In this document: one piece after another, positions 8,254 through 17,876 of the stretch
Layout: the number at the start of each line of letters is the position of its first letter
How positions within the stretch are numbered: the first letter of the stretch is position 1
Origin: Aquibacillus salsiterrae
GTDB lineage: Bacteria > Bacillota > Bacilli > Bacillales > Amphibacillaceae
Assembly (NCBI RefSeq): GCF_028416595.1
Contig: NZ_JAMQKC010000014.1
Coordinates: forward strand, 1 to 60,065
Length of the DNA stretch: 60,065 nt
Direction: 5' to 3'
Made by a program: the position numbers and the translations under genes
Notes under the pieces: generated by a model
Seen by the model: only the letters and a program-made list of their open reading frames with translations
Database searches by the model: none
What the model was told of the DNA's origin: nothing

Positions 8254-9345
8254 GTGCTAAAAAGAATAGTGCAATTGTTTATTATTATTGCAGGAGGTAC
8301 CATAGGATATTTATATATCCCTGATTTAATTGGATTCATGGATATTACTACGAACAAGTGGATTCAGGGACCTTATACTGGACTTGTTTTAGGAGCAATT
8401 ATTTTATTTTTGATGACTTTTTGGTTAGTCGACCATATCGTCAACTTTTTGCGTTGGGTTGAAGAGACGCTAGTAAAAGCGCCGGTAGCCGATTTGTTTT
8501 TTGGTAGTTTAGGAATTATTGTTGGCTTAGTTATTGCCTTTTTGATTAATATCCCTATCCAAGATATTGAAATCAAAGTAGTTTCGCAAGTTATCCCTAT
8601 TTTTCTTACTGTGTTACTTGGGTATTTAGGTTTCCAGGTAGGTTTTAAGCGAAGAGATGAATTTTTAAATTTGCTGACGCTTGCCAAAAAAGAAAAGAAA
8701 AAAATTGATGAATATGATGAAGCTGAAGATAGTCAGTCAAAAGTTAAAATCTTGGATACGAGTGTTATTATCGACGGTCGAATTGCAGATATTTGTCAAA
8801 CAAGTTTTTTGGAAGGAACAATTATTATCCCTCAGTTTGTCCTTGAGGAATTACAACATATTGCCGACTCTTCGGATGTTTTAAAAAGAAATCGGGGCAG
8901 ACGTGGTCTTGATGTGTTAAACCGGATGCAAAAAGATCTTCCTGTAAATGTTGAAATATATGAAGGTGATTTTGAAGAGATTCAAGAAGTCGATAGTAAG
9001 CTAGTAAAGCTTGCAAAAGTTATTAATGGTATTGTTGTAACAAATGATTTTAACTTAAATAAAGTTTGTGAATTCCAGAATGTTCAAGTTCTTAATATTA
9101 ATGACTTAGCAAATGCAGTTAAACCAGTTGTATTACCAGGAGAAGAATTAACCGTTCAAGTCATTAAAGATGGTAAAGAGCAAAATCAAGGTGTTGCCTA
9201 TTTAGACGATGGTACTATGATTGTGGTGGAAGAGGGTAAAGATTATATTGGCAAGACGATTGAGGTATTAATTACTAGTGTGCTGCAAACGTCTGCTGGC
9301 CGAATGATTTTTGCCAAACCAAAATTACTTGAAAAAGCACTCTGA
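8254..9345 (+). CDS. yacL: YacL: membrane-anchored PIN-TRAM protein
   Basis: The 363-residue protein has four membrane segments (about 4-22, 42-62, 83-101, 109-128). A cytoplasmic PIN nuclease-like domain starts at [14 protein letters not shown] (167-180), and a TRAM RNA-binding domain spans about 290-350. PIN acidic residues such as Asp168 are kept. The biological role in Bacillus is not settled; ribonuclease activity is inferred from the fold. GTG 8254 is chosen because GGAGGTGA (8241-8248) precedes it and the protein then begins MLKRIVQ like relatives; an upstream GTG at 8245 lies inside this site. Its usual upstream neighbour disA is absent. Confidence 0.92.
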   Translation: MLKRIVQLFIIIAGGTIGYLYIPDLIGFMDITTNKWIQGPYTGLVLGAIILFLMTFWLVDHIVNFLRWVEETLVKAPVADLFFGSLGIIVGLVIAFLINIPIQDIEIKVVSQVIPIFLTVLLGYLGFQVGFKRRDEFLNLLTLAKKEKKKIDEYDEAEDSQSKVKILDTSVIIDGRIADICQTSFLEGTIIIPQFVLEELQHIADSSDVLKRNRGRRGLDVLNRMQKDLPVNVEIYEGDFEEIQEVDSKLVKLAKVINGIVVTNDFNLNKVCEFQNVQVLNINDLANAVKPVVLPGEELTVQVIKDGKEQNQGVAYLDDGTMIVVEEGKDYIGKTIEVLITSVLQTSAGRMIFAKPKLLEKAL

Positions 9346-9367
9346 AAAGGTTATAACATTAAATGAA

Positions 9368-9402
9368 AACAAAAGTGATAACAAGTTGTTATCGCTTTTG
9401 TT
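9368..9402 (+). terminator. Hairpin after yacL, probable terminator
   Basis: AACAAAAGTGATAAC pairs with GTTATCGCTTTTGTT. The following sequence is only moderately T-rich, so termination may be partial. It separates yacL from ispD. Confidence 0.6.
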
Positions 9403-9473
9403 ATGGTTTTAATTAGATAAGATTAAAAGGTAGGGCGTTCTATCTTATTTTATATGTTTAGGGTTGATGAAAT

Positions 9474-10163
9474 ATGATTACATATACAGCTATCATTCTA
9501 GCTGCTGGGCAAGGAAAACGGATGGCGGCAGGGGAAAACAAACAGTTTATCCATTTATTGGACAAGCCACTATTCATTCATACGGTATCAAATTTTGCAG
9601 AAGATGATTGGTGTTCTCAGATTGTCCTTGTGATAAACCCTAAAGAAAGAGACAGGATTAAACAACTATTAAATCAACATCCAATCCGTAAACCAATTGT
9701 GCTAGTAAATGGTGGAAAAGAGCGACAAGAAAGTGTATATTATGGTTTGCAAATGATAAAGGACCCAAATGAAATTGTTTTCATTCATGATGGTGCCCGG
9801 CCGTTTGTCATGCACGAGCAATTGCATGAGTTGGCTTATGTTGTAAAGGAACGTTCTGCAGGATTACTAGCTGTACCTGTTACAGATACGATTAAGCAAA
9901 AAAAGGGAAATGAACTGACGACACTTGACCGGTCGACTTTATGGGCTGCACAAACACCCCAAGGTTTTCGTAAACAATTGATTACTTATGCACACGAAAA
10001 AGCAAAAGCAGAAAACTATATCGGGACTGATGATGCTTCTTTAGTTGAGCGGCTTGGTGATAGTGTGGCAATTGTTACAGGGAGCTATCATAACATCAAA
10101 TTAACGATGCCTGAAGATATTGAAAGAGCTGAAACTTATTTGAAAGATAGAAAAATGTATTAA
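9474..10163 (+). CDS. ispD: 2-C-methyl-D-erythritol 4-phosphate cytidylyltransferase
   Basis: The 229-residue enzyme of the MEP isoprenoid pathway couples CTP to methylerythritol 4-phosphate. The nucleotide-binding start is AILAAGQGKRM (about 7-17), followed by NKQF. GGKERQESVYYGL and HDGARPF are the expected downstream motifs. The usual GxRMG region reads GKRMAAGEN, a mild variation. The ribosome binding site is weak (GGTTGATGA). ispF follows after 89 bp, as in most Bacillus. Confidence 0.95.
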   Translation: MITYTAIILAAGQGKRMAAGENKQFIHLLDKPLFIHTVSNFAEDDWCSQIVLVINPKERDRIKQLLNQHPIRKPIVLVNGGKERQESVYYGLQMIKDPNEIVFIHDGARPFVMHEQLHELAYVVKERSAGLLAVPVTDTIKQKKGNELTTLDRSTLWAAQTPQGFRKQLITYAHEKAKAENYIGTDDASLVERLGDSVAIVTGSYHNIKLTMPEDIERAETYLKDRKMY

Positions 10164-10180
10164 TCTGACATGATGACTTG

Positions 10181-10210
10181 AGTGCTTATACTTGCCTTAG
10201 GCTAGCGTGA
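10181..10210. repeat. Possible degenerate copy of the dispersed element
   Basis: GTGCTTATACTTGCCTTAGGCTAGCG resembles the CTTATGAC...GGCTAGG part of the element at 8008-8162 and the TTAGGCTAGG of 56977-57019. The match is short and could be chance. Confidence 0.25.
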
Positions 10211-10252
10211 CTACTAATTGACATTGCAATAGACAAAAAAGGAGATTTGTGA

Positions 10253-10738
10253 ATGTTTCGGATTGGACAAGGGTTTGATGTACATCAATTAACCGAAAAT
10301 CGCCCATGTATTATCGGTGGAGTTACTATTCCGTTTGAAAAGGGGTTATTAGGCCATTCAGATGCAGATGTTCTATTACATACTATCGCAGACGCATGCT
10401 TAGGTGCTATCGGAGAAGGTGATATTGGTAAACATTTTCCCGATACAGACCCTGCTTTTAAAGATGCCGATTCCGAGGAGTTGTTAAAACAGGTTTGGGC
10501 AATGGTAGAAGATAGAGGATATAGACTTGGCAATTTAGATTGTACTGTCATTGCGCAAAAGCCTAAACTAGCACCATTTGTGGAGGCAATTAGAGCAAAT
10601 ATTGCACGCATATTAGTTTCCGAGATAGAGCAAGTTAATGTTAAGGCAACAACAACGGAAAAGTTAGGGTTCACAGGTCGAGAAGAAGGAATAGCTGCCC
10701 AAGCTGTCATCCTTTTACAAAAAAATCAACAAGTGTAA
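10253..10738 (+). CDS. ispF: 2-C-methyl-D-erythritol 2,4-cyclodiphosphate synthase
   Basis: The 161-residue trimeric enzyme makes the cyclodiphosphate in the MEP isoprenoid pathway. Metal ligands are present: Asp9 and His11 in GFDVH, and His43 in [15 protein letters not shown]. The C-terminal [19 protein letters not shown] motif is intact. AAAAGGAGAT lies just upstream of the ATG. It pairs functionally with ispD upstream and precedes gltX. Confidence 0.96.
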   Translation: MFRIGQGFDVHQLTENRPCIIGGVTIPFEKGLLGHSDADVLLHTIADACLGAIGEGDIGKHFPDTDPAFKDADSEELLKQVWAMVEDRGYRLGNLDCTVIAQKPKLAPFVEAIRANIARILVSEIEQVNVKATTTEKLGFTGREEGIAAQAVILLQKNQQV

Positions 10739-10832
10739 TCTACCATGATAAAATAAGCAGTGAACGAGTCGGGGCCTAAAAAAAGTTTTTACATTATTCG
10801 GAAATAGCAAATAACAAAAGAGGGGTAATAAC

Positions 10833-12305
10833 ATGACTAACAACAATGTTCGAGTTCGTTATGCGCCAAGTCCAACTGGACATTTACATATTGGTAATGC
10901 TCGTACGGCTCTATTTAATTATTTATATGCAAAACACTTAGGTGGTAAATTTATTATTCGTACAGAAGATACAGATGAAAAAAGAAATGTTGAAGGTGGA
11001 GAAGAAAGTCAATTAAGTTATTTAAAATGGTTGGGAATTGAGTGGGATGAAGGTGCAGACATTGGTGGGGACTACGGTCCGTATCGCCAAATGGAACGAT
11101 TAGATATTTATCAAAAGTATGTCGATGAATTACTTGAAAGAGGTTTAGCATACAAGTGTTATATGACCGAAGAAGAGTTAGAACAAGAACGTGAAAAACA
11201 AAAAGCAAATGGTCAGGTTCCGAAGTATTCAGGGGCACATCGCGATTTATCTGAAGAGCAAATAAAGCAATTTGAAGCGGAAGGAAGGCAGCCAAGTATC
11301 CGTTTCCGTGTACCAGAGAATAAGACCTATACCTTCCGTGATATGGTAAGAGATAATATTAGTTTTGAGTCTAGTGACTTTGGTGACTGGGTAATGGTAA
11401 AGAAAAACGGGATTCCGACGTATAACTTTGCCGTTGCTATTGATGACCATCTCATGGGAATTTCTCATGTTCTTCGCGGGGAAGAACATATTTCCAATAC
11501 TCCAAAGCAAATGATGATTTATGATGCGTTCGGTTGGGAACCACCTAAATATGGCCATATGACATTAATTCTAAATGAAAATCGCAAAAAATTAAGTAAG
11601 CGTGATGAGCACATATTGCAATTTATTGAGCAATATAAGAACCTAGGTTATTTGCCAGAAGCTTTATTTAATTTTATTGCATTACTTGGTTGGTCACCGG
11701 TAGGGGAAGAAGAAATTTTCACAAAACAGCAATTCATCGAAATGTTTGACCCAGAGCGATTATCAACTTCACCAGCAATATTTGACCCTGCTAAATTGAA
11801 GTGGATGAACAATCAATACATTAAAGCTGAAACGTTAGAGCGTGTCATTGAATTATCTTTGCCGCATTTAATTATAGCGGAGAGGCTACCACAACAAATG
11901 GACGATGAAACGAAAAAGTGGTCACACGAACTGATTAGTCTTTATAAAGAACAACTAAGTTATGGGGAAGAGATTGTCGAGTTAACAGAGCTTTTCTTTA
12001 AAGAGGAAATTGATTATAGTGAGGAAGCAATGGACGTGCTTCAAGAGGAGCAAGTTCCAGAGGTACTACAAGTGTTTAAGAGCAAGTTAGCGGAAGCGCA
12101 AGAATTCACTCCTGAATCGATTAAGGCTGAGATTAAAGCGACACAAAAGGAAACAAAACAAAAGGGAAAGAAGCTATTCATGCCAATTCGGGTAGCTACT
12201 ACAGGAGAAGTCCACGGCCCTGAACTCCCAGATGCGATACATCTATTAGGGAAAGACGTAGTAGATAGGCGCTTACAAGCAGTCCTTGAAAAGCTAAAAG
12301 GCTAA
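10833..12305 (+). CDS. gltX: Glutamate--tRNA ligase
   Basis: The 490-residue class I aminoacyl-tRNA synthetase charges tRNA-Glu, and in Bacillus also tRNA-Gln for later amidation. The class I signatures are [11 protein letters not shown] (12-22) and KLSKR (253-257). Length and layout are typical of the bacterial enzyme. AGAGGGG precedes the ATG. No T-box is seen upstream of this gene, unlike the cysES pair that follows. Confidence 0.97.
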   Translation: MTNNNVRVRYAPSPTGHLHIGNARTALFNYLYAKHLGGKFIIRTEDTDEKRNVEGGEESQLSYLKWLGIEWDEGADIGGDYGPYRQMERLDIYQKYVDELLERGLAYKCYMTEEELEQEREKQKANGQVPKYSGAHRDLSEEQIKQFEAEGRQPSIRFRVPENKTYTFRDMVRDNISFESSDFGDWVMVKKNGIPTYNFAVAIDDHLMGISHVLRGEEHISNTPKQMMIYDAFGWEPPKYGHMTLILNENRKKLSKRDEHILQFIEQYKNLGYLPEALFNFIALLGWSPVGEEEIFTKQQFIEMFDPERLSTSPAIFDPAKLKWMNNQYIKAETLERVIELSLPHLIIAERLPQQMDDETKKWSHELISLYKEQLSYGEEIVELTELFFKEEIDYSEEAMDVLQEEQVPEVLQVFKSKLAEAQEFTPESIKAEIKATQKETKQKGKKLFMPIRVATTGEVHGPELPDAIHLLGKDVVDRRLQAVLEKLKG

Positions 12306-12314
12306 ACATAATAG

Positions 12315-12343
12315 TTCACATTTCATTCAAAGTATAATATAGT
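12315..12343 (+). promoter_or_regulatory. Promoter of the cysES T-box transcript
   Basis: TTCACA (12315-12320), a 17-bp spacer and TATAGT (12338-12343). An overlapping TATAAT at 12333 has no good -35. The T-box RNA would begin a few bases after this. Confidence 0.5.
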
Positions 12344-12349
12344 ATTACT

Positions 12350-12598
12350 ACAGATTGGAACGTTGATGAGGAGAAGTAGAAGGCGGTAGCTTGTCCAGAG
12401 AGAATCACCTTGGCTGCGAGTGATTTTAAGTATCCGTTTTTGAAATGCACCTCAGAGTCTCTTGCTGAAACGACAGTAAGTAAGAGCGGTTACTCTACCG
12501 TTACCAGGAGCTCCGAGTTGGGGAATAATATTCTCAAACAGAGTGGAACCGCGCCAAAAGCGTCTCTGTGTTTTAAACACTAGGGCGCTTTTTTGTTT
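12350..12598 (+). ncRNA. T-box riboswitch, probable cysteine specificity
   Basis: This is a tRNA-sensing leader of cysE-cysS. It has the AGAGAG-type stem I opening and a stem I with a GAAATGCAC segment, where TGC (12446-12448) is a candidate Cys specifier codon. The conserved T-box TGGAACCGCG (12544-12553) follows. The terminator helix AAGCG...GTGTTT/AAACAC...CGCTT with T run spans about 12558-12596. Uncharged tRNA-Cys would stabilise the antiterminator and allow cysE-cysS transcription. The specifier register is inferred from position and the downstream genes. Confidence 0.9.
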
Positions 12599-12818
12599 AC
12601 TCTGGATCTTTTCGTATAGATTGATACCTTTTTACTCCGTAGTTAAAATAAACTACGACGTAAGTGCATGTTTACTTTCGTTCTTAGCAGTTGCTTTTCG
12701 GAGCGACGGATTAGCACTAACATTTCCGCAAAAGTGGTGTCGCAGGTTATGTATTTTGTGAAAAACAACGATCCTTTAGAGAACAGCCTATCAATTATTA
12801 TGTAAGGAGGCCGATGGT

Positions 12819-13487
12819 GTGAGTTTTTTTAAACTATTAAAAGAAGATATCGACGTGGTGTTTGATCAGGATCCGGCAGCTCGCACCTATGTGGAAGTAT
12901 TTCTAACTTATTCTGGATTACATGCGATCTGGGCACACCGAATTGCCCATGCGCTTTATAAAAGAAAATTTTTCTTTATTGCCCGGGTAATTTCCCAAGT
13001 TAGTCGTTTCCTAACAGGGATTGAAATTCACCCAGGGGCACAAATTGGTAAACGATTTTTTATTGACCACGGAATGGGTGTCGTCATCGGTGAGACGTGT
13101 GAGATAGGGAACAATGTAACCATCTTTCAAGGAGTAACGCTAGGCGGTACAGGTAAGGAGAAGGGGAAAAGACATCCTACGATAAAAGATAACGCCTTAG
13201 TAGCGACTGGGGCAAAAGTGCTTGGTTCCATTACAATCGGAGAAAATTCAAAGGTCGGGGCAGGCTCAGTGGTATTAAAAGATGTCCCTGCAAATTCTAC
13301 TGTAGTTGGTATACCTGGGAGAATTGTCATTCAAAATGGAGAACGAGTAAGAAGGGATTTAGATCACCACAAGCTTCCAGATCCAGTAGCTGAGCTCCTC
13401 AAGGAAATGAAAACAGAAGTAAACCGGTTGAACAAAGAGTTAGAAGAATTAAAAGGAGTGAAGACTGATGGCCATTCGCATCTATAA
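12819..13487 (+). CDS. cysE: Serine O-acetyltransferase
   Basis: The 222-residue enzyme acetylates L-serine with acetyl-CoA, the first step of cysteine synthesis. An N-terminal helical region is followed by left-handed beta-helix hexapeptide repeats. It contains [23 protein letters not shown] with the catalytic Asp-His, and [12 protein letters not shown]. Its C-terminal tail is longer than the core fold requires. The start is GTG with TAAGGAGG 8 bp upstream; the ATG at 12814 is out of frame and stops at once. It overlaps cysS by 20 bp and is controlled by the T-box, together tying cysteine supply to tRNA-Cys charging. Confidence 0.96.
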   Translation: MSFFKLLKEDIDVVFDQDPAARTYVEVFLTYSGLHAIWAHRIAHALYKRKFFFIARVISQVSRFLTGIEIHPGAQIGKRFFIDHGMGVVIGETCEIGNNVTIFQGVTLGGTGKEKGKRHPTIKDNALVATGAKVLGSITIGENSKVGAGSVVLKDVPANSTVVGIPGRIVIQNGERVRRDLDHHKLPDPVAELLKEMKTEVNRLNKELEELKGVKTDGHSHL

Positions 13488-14874
13488 CACATTAACACGA
13501 AAGAAAGAAGCTTTTCAGACGCTAGAAGAAGGCAAAGTACGTATGTATGTATGTGGTCCAACCGTTTACAACTATATCCATATTGGGAATGCACGACCAG
13601 CGATCGTGTTTGATACCGTACGTAGGTATTTAGAATACCGTGGTTATGAAGTCAAATATGTCCTTAATTTTACCGATGTCGATGATAAGATTATTAAAGC
13701 AGCCCGTGAATTAGGTGAAGATGTTCCTATTGTTGCAGAGCGGTTTATTCATGCCTATTTAGATGATGTAAAAGCATTAGGGGTAAAAGAAGCGGCACAT
13801 CACCCTAGAGTAACAGAAACGATGGATGAAATCATTGACTTTATCGCTAAGTTAATTGAAAAAGGTCATGCATATGAGGCGGATGGTGATGTTTATTTTA
13901 AAACACGATCGTTTGATGGATACGGGAAGCTGTCACATCAATCTATCGATGAATTAAGATCTGGTGCTAGAATCCAAATTGGAGAAAAGAAACAAGACCC
14001 ACTAGATTTTGCCCTTTGGAAACAAGTGAAGCCAGGGGAGATTGCCTGGGACTCTCCGTGGGGAAAGGGACGTCCTGGTTGGCATATTGAATGCTCAGCA
14101 ATGGCGAAAAAGTATTTAGGGGAAACCATTGATATACACGCCGGCGGGCAAGATTTAACATTCCCACACCATGAAAATGAAATTGCACAGTCAGAAGCGG
14201 GCAATGGAAAAACATTTGCTAACTATTGGATGCATAATGGATATATAAACATTGACAATGAGAAAATGTCTAAGTCATTGGGCAACTTTGTTTTAGCGCA
14301 TGACTTAATAGAACAACATGAACCTGATGTCGTTCGGTTTTTCATGCTTAGTGTGCATTATCGGAATCCAATTAATTTTAGCGAGGAATTACTAGAAGGG
14401 GCTAAAAATAGCTTAGAGCGTATAAAGAATGCATATTACAATTTAGAGCATCGCAAGCAATCTAGTACAAACTTGGATGGGGAAGAGACCGATTGGCTTC
14501 AGAAAATTGGAACGTATCAGAAGCGTTTTGTGAGTGAAATGGATGATGACTTTAATACAGCTAATGCTATTGCAGTTCTATTTGATTTAACGAAAGATGC
14601 AAATGTTTACCTGCAATCAAATCATACGTCAGAACGGGTCATAGAAAAGTTCCAAGAAAGTATTTCATCGTTACTAATTGTTTTAGGTATTCAGTTAGCA
14701 GAAGATGAGGATTTGCTAGATGAAGAGATAGAAGAGCTAATCCAAAAACGAATTGAAGCAAGAAAGAACAAAGACTTTGCATTAGCTGACAAGATTAGAG
14801 ATGACTTAAAGGAAAAACACATTATTTTAGAAGATACACCCCAAGGTACTAGATGGAAAAGAGGACAACTATGA
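13468..14874 (+). CDS. cysS: Cysteine--tRNA ligase
   Basis: The 468-residue class I synthetase charges tRNA-Cys. Zinc ligand Cys29 lies in [12 protein letters not shown] is at 38-41 and KMSKS at 266-270. The ECSAM and [13 protein letters not shown] zinc/active-site segments are present. Its start lies inside the end of cysE (AAGGAG at 13453-13458), and its stop overlaps the mrnC start as ATGA, so the three genes are coupled. Expression depends on the cysteine T-box upstream. Confidence 0.97.
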   Translation: MAIRIYNTLTRKKEAFQTLEEGKVRMYVCGPTVYNYIHIGNARPAIVFDTVRRYLEYRGYEVKYVLNFTDVDDKIIKAARELGEDVPIVAERFIHAYLDDVKALGVKEAAHHPRVTETMDEIIDFIAKLIEKGHAYEADGDVYFKTRSFDGYGKLSHQSIDELRSGARIQIGEKKQDPLDFALWKQVKPGEIAWDSPWGKGRPGWHIECSAMAKKYLGETIDIHAGGQDLTFPHHENEIAQSEAGNGKTFANYWMHNGYINIDNEKMSKSLGNFVLAHDLIEQHEPDVVRFFMLSVHYRNPINFSEELLEGAKNSLERIKNAYYNLEHRKQSSTNLDGEETDWLQKIGTYQKRFVSEMDDDFNTANAIAVLFDLTKDANVYLQSNHTSERVIEKFQESISSLLIVLGIQLAEDEDLLDEEIEELIQKRIEARKNKDFALADKIRDDLKEKHIILEDTPQGTRWKRGQL

Positions 14875-15281
14875 TTGCGCAAAACGTCCGACAGATGAAA
14901 AGTTTAACACTTGCTTATATGGGGGATGCTGTCTATGAAATTTATGTTAGAGAGCATTTAATTGCTGTTGGAAATATTAAGCCACAGAACCTACACCAAT
15001 TAGCTGTCAAGTTTGTCTCTGCAAAGTCACAAGCACGGGTCCTTCACGATTGGTTACATCGGAATTTATTAGATGAAGAAGAACTAAGTATTGTTAGGAG
15101 GGGCAGGAACGCCAAGTCCGGCTCTGTCCCTAAAAATACGGATGTAACAACATATCGACATAGTACTGGCTTCGAAGCGTTAATAGGTTTTCTATATTTG
15201 GACAACCGTAAAGATAGGCTTGAAGAATTAATTCAAATAGCAATTCAATTTGTCGAGAAAGGAGAGGTTAATAATGGCTGA
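14871..15281 (+). CDS. mrnC: Mini-ribonuclease III
   Basis: The 136-residue RNase III-type catalytic domain without a dsRNA-binding domain matures 23S rRNA ends in Bacillus. [17 protein letters not shown] carries the catalytic Asp19, and [15 protein letters not shown] and [13 protein letters not shown] complete the active site. ATG 14871 is preferred over the in-frame 14853 because it gives a four-base ATGA overlap with cysS and follows AGAGG. Its substrate in B. subtilis is the pre-23S stalk; the spacer of the rrn operon in this window carries extra long hairpins. Confidence 0.92.
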   Translation: MIAQNVRQMKSLTLAYMGDAVYEIYVREHLIAVGNIKPQNLHQLAVKFVSAKSQARVLHDWLHRNLLDEEELSIVRRGRNAKSGSVPKNTDVTTYRHSTGFEALIGFLYLDNRKDRLEELIQIAIQFVEKGEVNNG

Positions 15282-16017
15282 AGAATGGATTGTTGGAAAA
15301 AATCCCGTAACAGAAGCACTTAAGTCTGGTAGATCGATTAATAAGTTATTTGTATCTGACCACCTCAACCCACAGTCAGTCCAAAAGCTGCAAGCATTAG
15401 CGAAAAAAAGTGGTGCGACTGTACAGCAAGTGCCGAAAAAGCGAATCGATCAATTAGTTGATGGAAATCATCAAGGAATTGCTGCCTCGGTCGCTGCTTA
15501 CGACTATCATTCCTTAGAAGATTTGTTTGCTGTAGCAGAGAAACGCGAGGAACAGCCGTTTTTTATGATATTGGATGAAGTTGAGGACCCTCATAATCTT
15601 GGTTCTATCCTGCGAACTGCAGATGCAACTGGTGTTCATGGTGTCATTATCCCAAAACGTAGAGCGGTTGGGCTGACGGCAACAGTTGCTAAAACTTCGG
15701 CTGGTGCGATTGAGTATATTCCTGTTGCAAGAGTGACTAACATTGCAAGCACGATTGATGAATTAAAGCAAAGAAATGTATGGGTGGTTGGGACAGAAGC
15801 GGAAGGCGCCGAGGATTACCGACAGTTAGACGGAGGTATGGCAATTGCGCTTGTCATCGGTAACGAAGGAAAGGGAATGAGTCGATTAGTCAGAGAGAAA
15901 TGTGACTGGACAGTGCGACTATCGATGAAAGGACAAGTCTCCTCATTGAATGCGTCGGTTGCTGCTAGTCTGTTGATGTATGAAGTGTATCGCAAACGGT
16001 ATCCAATTGGTGATTAG
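15274..16017 (+). CDS. rlmB: 23S rRNA 2'-O-ribose methyltransferase RlmB family (SpoU)
   Basis: The 247-residue TrmH/SpoU methyltransferase has an N-terminal substrate-binding domain (GKNPVTEAL) and a knotted SAM domain. SpoU motifs are NLGSILRTADATG, VIGNEGKGMSRLVREKCD and MKGQVSSLNASVAASLLMYE. It probably methylates a guanosine ribose in 23S rRNA; the precise target in Bacillus is inferred from E. coli RlmB. ATG 15274 has AAAGGAGAGG upstream and overlaps mrnC by 8 bp; the in-frame TTG at 15250 lacks support. Confidence 0.93.
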   Translation: MAEEWIVGKNPVTEALKSGRSINKLFVSDHLNPQSVQKLQALAKKSGATVQQVPKKRIDQLVDGNHQGIAASVAAYDYHSLEDLFAVAEKREEQPFFMILDEVEDPHNLGSILRTADATGVHGVIIPKRRAVGLTATVAKTSAGAIEYIPVARVTNIASTIDELKQRNVWVVGTEAEGAEDYRQLDGGMAIALVIGNEGKGMSRLVREKCDWTVRLSMKGQVSSLNASVAASLLMYEVYRKRYPIGD

Positions 16018-16020
16018 GCG

Positions 16021-16530
16021 ATGGTCGTACTAGTTGTTGACGGTTATAACATTATTGGGGACTGGCCAGAATTAAAGGTATTAAAAGATAAAGACCTAGA
16101 CCAAGCAAGAAATATTTTAATAGAGAAAATGGCGGAATATCAAGCATATCGTGGCCATCGTGTCATCGTCGTTTTTGACGCGTATCATGTACGAGGAACG
16201 GAAACGAAGTATAAAAATTATCATGTAGATGTCATTTTTACGAAGGAAAATGAAACGGCTGATGAATGTATCGAGCGATTAGTGAAAGATATCAAAAATG
16301 TAAAGACCCAAGTCTATGTCGCAACTTCAGATTATACAGAACAGCGTACTATCTTTGCACAAGGCGCCTTGAGAAAGTCAGCAAGGGAATTATATATTGA
16401 AACAAATAATATTCAAAAGGAAATTGAAGAGGAAATTAAGGAGCACAAAAAAGTGCAGTCCTCGACAAAAATTCCTATAAAACAGGACATATTAGATGTG
16501 TTTGAAAAGTGGAGACGGGGAGAAAAGTAA
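16021..16530 (+). CDS. rae1: Rae1/YacP, ribosome-dependent endoribonuclease
   Basis: The 169-residue NYN (PIN-like) domain protein starts VLVVDGYNIIGDWPEL, with acidic active-site residues also in VVFDAY and FTKENETADECIE. In B. subtilis Rae1 enters the ribosomal A site and cuts specific mRNAs. The KSARELY and EKWRRGE segments match relatives. It begins 3 bp after the rlmB stop with only a weak ribosome site, so translation is probably coupled. sigH follows from its own promoter. Confidence 0.92.
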   Translation: MVVLVVDGYNIIGDWPELKVLKDKDLDQARNILIEKMAEYQAYRGHRVIVVFDAYHVRGTETKYKNYHVDVIFTKENETADECIERLVKDIKNVKTQVYVATSDYTEQRTIFAQGALRKSARELYIETNNIQKEIEEEIKEHKKVQSSTKIPIKQDILDVFEKWRRGEK

Positions 16531-16542
16531 CAAAAGGCGTTG

Positions 16543-16572
16543 TTGACGATTTTGAAGCGCTTCCTGTATAAT
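16543..16572 (+). promoter_or_regulatory. Sigma-A promoter of sigH
   Basis: TTGACG (16543-16548), an 18-bp spacer and a perfect TATAAT (16567-16572), 12 bp after the rae1 stop. In B. subtilis this promoter is repressed by AbrB; no AbrB site can be called by eye. Confidence 0.8.
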
Positions 16573-16614
16573 ACTTCTATATATTCACGGCATAAAGTCG
16601 GGGGGAGTCCAAGG

Positions 16615-17271
16615 GTGAGTGCTATGTACAAGGATCAAGACCAGCAAGTCGCGCAATTAGATACTCTTGAAGACGATGAACTAATTGAATTGGTTCATTC
16701 TGGACATAGTCAAGCGTTGGACTATTTGATTAACAAGTATCGCAACTTTGTTCGGGCAAAAGCAAGGACCTATTTTTTAATAGGTGCAGACCGGGAAGAT
16801 ATTGTACAAGAGGGTATGATTGGTTTATATAAAGCAATTAGGGATTATAAAGGGGACAAGCTTTCTTCATTTAAGGCATTTGCTGAGCTTTGTGTAACTA
16901 GACAAATTATTACAGCAATTAAAACCGCAACAAGACAAAAGCATATTCCTTTAAATTCTTATGTATCGTTGGACAAGCCTATCTATGATGAAGAATCAGA
17001 TCGTACATTACTCGATGTAATTGCCGGATCTAAAACGATAGACCCGCAAGAATTAATTGTCAATCGGGAAAAGTTTGGTGATATGGAGTGTAAAATGGCG
17101 GAGTTGCTTAGTGAATTAGAACGTCAAGTATTATCACTTTACCTAGATGGCAGGTCATATCAAGAGATTTCAGTAGAATTAAAAAGACATGTGAAATCAA
17201 TCGATAATGCCTTGCAACGTGTCAAACGAAAATTAGAGAGATATCTAGAGATAAGTGAGATTACACTGTAA
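16615..17271 (+). CDS. sigH: RNA polymerase sigma-H factor
   Basis: The 218-residue sigma-70-family factor drives early sporulation and transition-state genes. Region 2 reads DYLINKYRNFVRAKARTYFLIGADREDIVQEGMIGLYKAIRDYKGDK in segments typical of Spo0H, and region 4 ends SYQEISVELKRHVKSIDNALQRVKRKLE. GTG 16615 follows GGGGGAG by 7 bp and gives the same length as the B. subtilis protein; an in-frame ATG at 16624 is the alternative. It is transcribed from its own promoter at 16543-16572. Confidence 0.95.
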   Translation: MSAMYKDQDQQVAQLDTLEDDELIELVHSGHSQALDYLINKYRNFVRAKARTYFLIGADREDIVQEGMIGLYKAIRDYKGDKLSSFKAFAELCVTRQIITAIKTATRQKHIPLNSYVSLDKPIYDEESDRTLLDVIAGSKTIDPQELIVNREKFGDMECKMAELLSELERQVLSLYLDGRSYQEISVELKRHVKSIDNALQRVKRKLERYLEISEITL

Positions 17272-17348
17272 AATGTAACGTTGACAGGCTTTGTTAACCG
17301 TGCTAAATTAGTAGGAGCTAGACATGGTAGGGATATGGGAGTTTAATA

Positions 17349-17498
17349 ATGGGAATTAAGATTACTTTGGCCTGTTCTGAATGCCTAAGTCGTAATTATA
17401 GTACAACTAAAAATCCTAAAATAAATGCTGAACGGTTAGAAGTTAATAAATATTGCAAAAGGTGTGGTGGATACACCATCCACCGGGAGACTAAGTAG
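17349..17498 (+). CDS. rpmG: 50S ribosomal protein L33 (zinc-binding type)
   Basis: This 49-codon gene encodes [17 protein letters not shown]..., with two CxxC pairs (CSEC and CKRC). It is therefore the zinc-containing paralogue of L33 and ends in YTIHRETK. It lies between sigH and secE as in relatives. No strong ribosome site is visible (GGGATATGGGAG is the best), so expression may be modest. Zinc-free L33 copies are often encoded elsewhere. Confidence 0.93.
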   Translation: MGIKITLACSECLSRNYSTTKNPKINAERLEVNKYCKRCGGYTIHRETK

Positions 17499-17533
17499 AA
17501 GCTGATTAGTTGGCGAGTTTGGAGGTACAACCA

Positions 17534-17713
17534 GTGAATATCGTTACGTTCTTTAAAAATGTTTCTAGAGAAATGAAAAAGGTTTCATGGCCTAAAGGTG
17601 ATGAACTAACTCGGTATACGATTACTGTTGTAGCAACAGTCACTTTTGTTGCGGTGTTCTTTGCTCTAGTTGATTTGGGCATTTCACAAATTCTAAATTT
17701 ATTTTTTGAATAA
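17534..17713 (+). CDS. secE: Preprotein translocase subunit SecE
   Basis: The 59-residue single-span membrane protein is the clamp of the SecYEG channel. The amphipathic FFKNVSREMKKVSWPKGDELTRYT segment is conserved, followed by one membrane helix (about 29-50). GTG 17534 is chosen because GGAGGT (17521-17526) lies 7 bp upstream and the protein then starts MNIVTFFKNV like relatives; TTG 17510 lies upstream of that site. nusG follows after a promoter-terminator segment. Confidence 0.95.
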   Translation: MNIVTFFKNVSREMKKVSWPKGDELTRYTITVVATVTFVAVFFALVDLGISQILNLFFE

Positions 17714-17727
17714 AACTTGGCAATTTA

Positions 17728-17736
17728 TGTTATAAT
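17728..17736 (+). promoter_or_regulatory. Extended -10 promoter before nusG
   Basis: TGTTATAAT has a perfect TATAAT with TGn. No good -35 lies at 16-18 bp. A terminator begins about 28 bp downstream. Confidence 0.45.
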
Positions 17737-17763
17737 GTTACTAAATAGACAACGTCCTTTAAG

Positions 17764-17787
17764 AACCCGTTTCAGCGGGTTTTTTAA
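17764..17787 (+). terminator. Terminator/attenuator between secE and nusG
   Basis: AACCCG-tttca-GCGGGTT followed by six or more T. It would end the sigH-rpmG-secE transcript, and also any RNA from the promoter at 17728-17736 unless read through. Confidence 0.85.
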
Positions 17788-17846
17788 TTTGACAAATTTT
17801 TATAGGATATAGCAGAAGAATTACTTCATGGTAAGAATGAAATAAG

Positions 17847-17876
17847 GGAGGGAAGGACAAGCGGTTGTCCTGAAGT
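17847..17876 (+). promoter_or_regulatory. Shine-Dalgarno with looped-out hairpin before nusG
   Basis: GGAGG (17847-17851) lies 25 nt before the ATG, too far for normal initiation. Between them is a 7-bp hairpin, AGGACAA-gcgg-TTGTCCT (17854-17871). Removing its 18 nt leaves an effective spacing of 7 nt, which is ideal. There is no nearer purine-rich site except the GAAG just before ATG. Confidence 0.6.

Noticed and set aside
12543-12761. 72-codon ORF on the plus strand after the T-box
   Set aside because: It begins inside the T-box antiterminator and crosses the terminator; its product resembles no family and there is no ribosome site.
17789-17794. TTGACA after the secE terminator as a nusG promoter
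   Set aside because: The expected -10 position reads GCAGAA; the nearest TATA-like bases are only 11-13 bp away. I could not support it.
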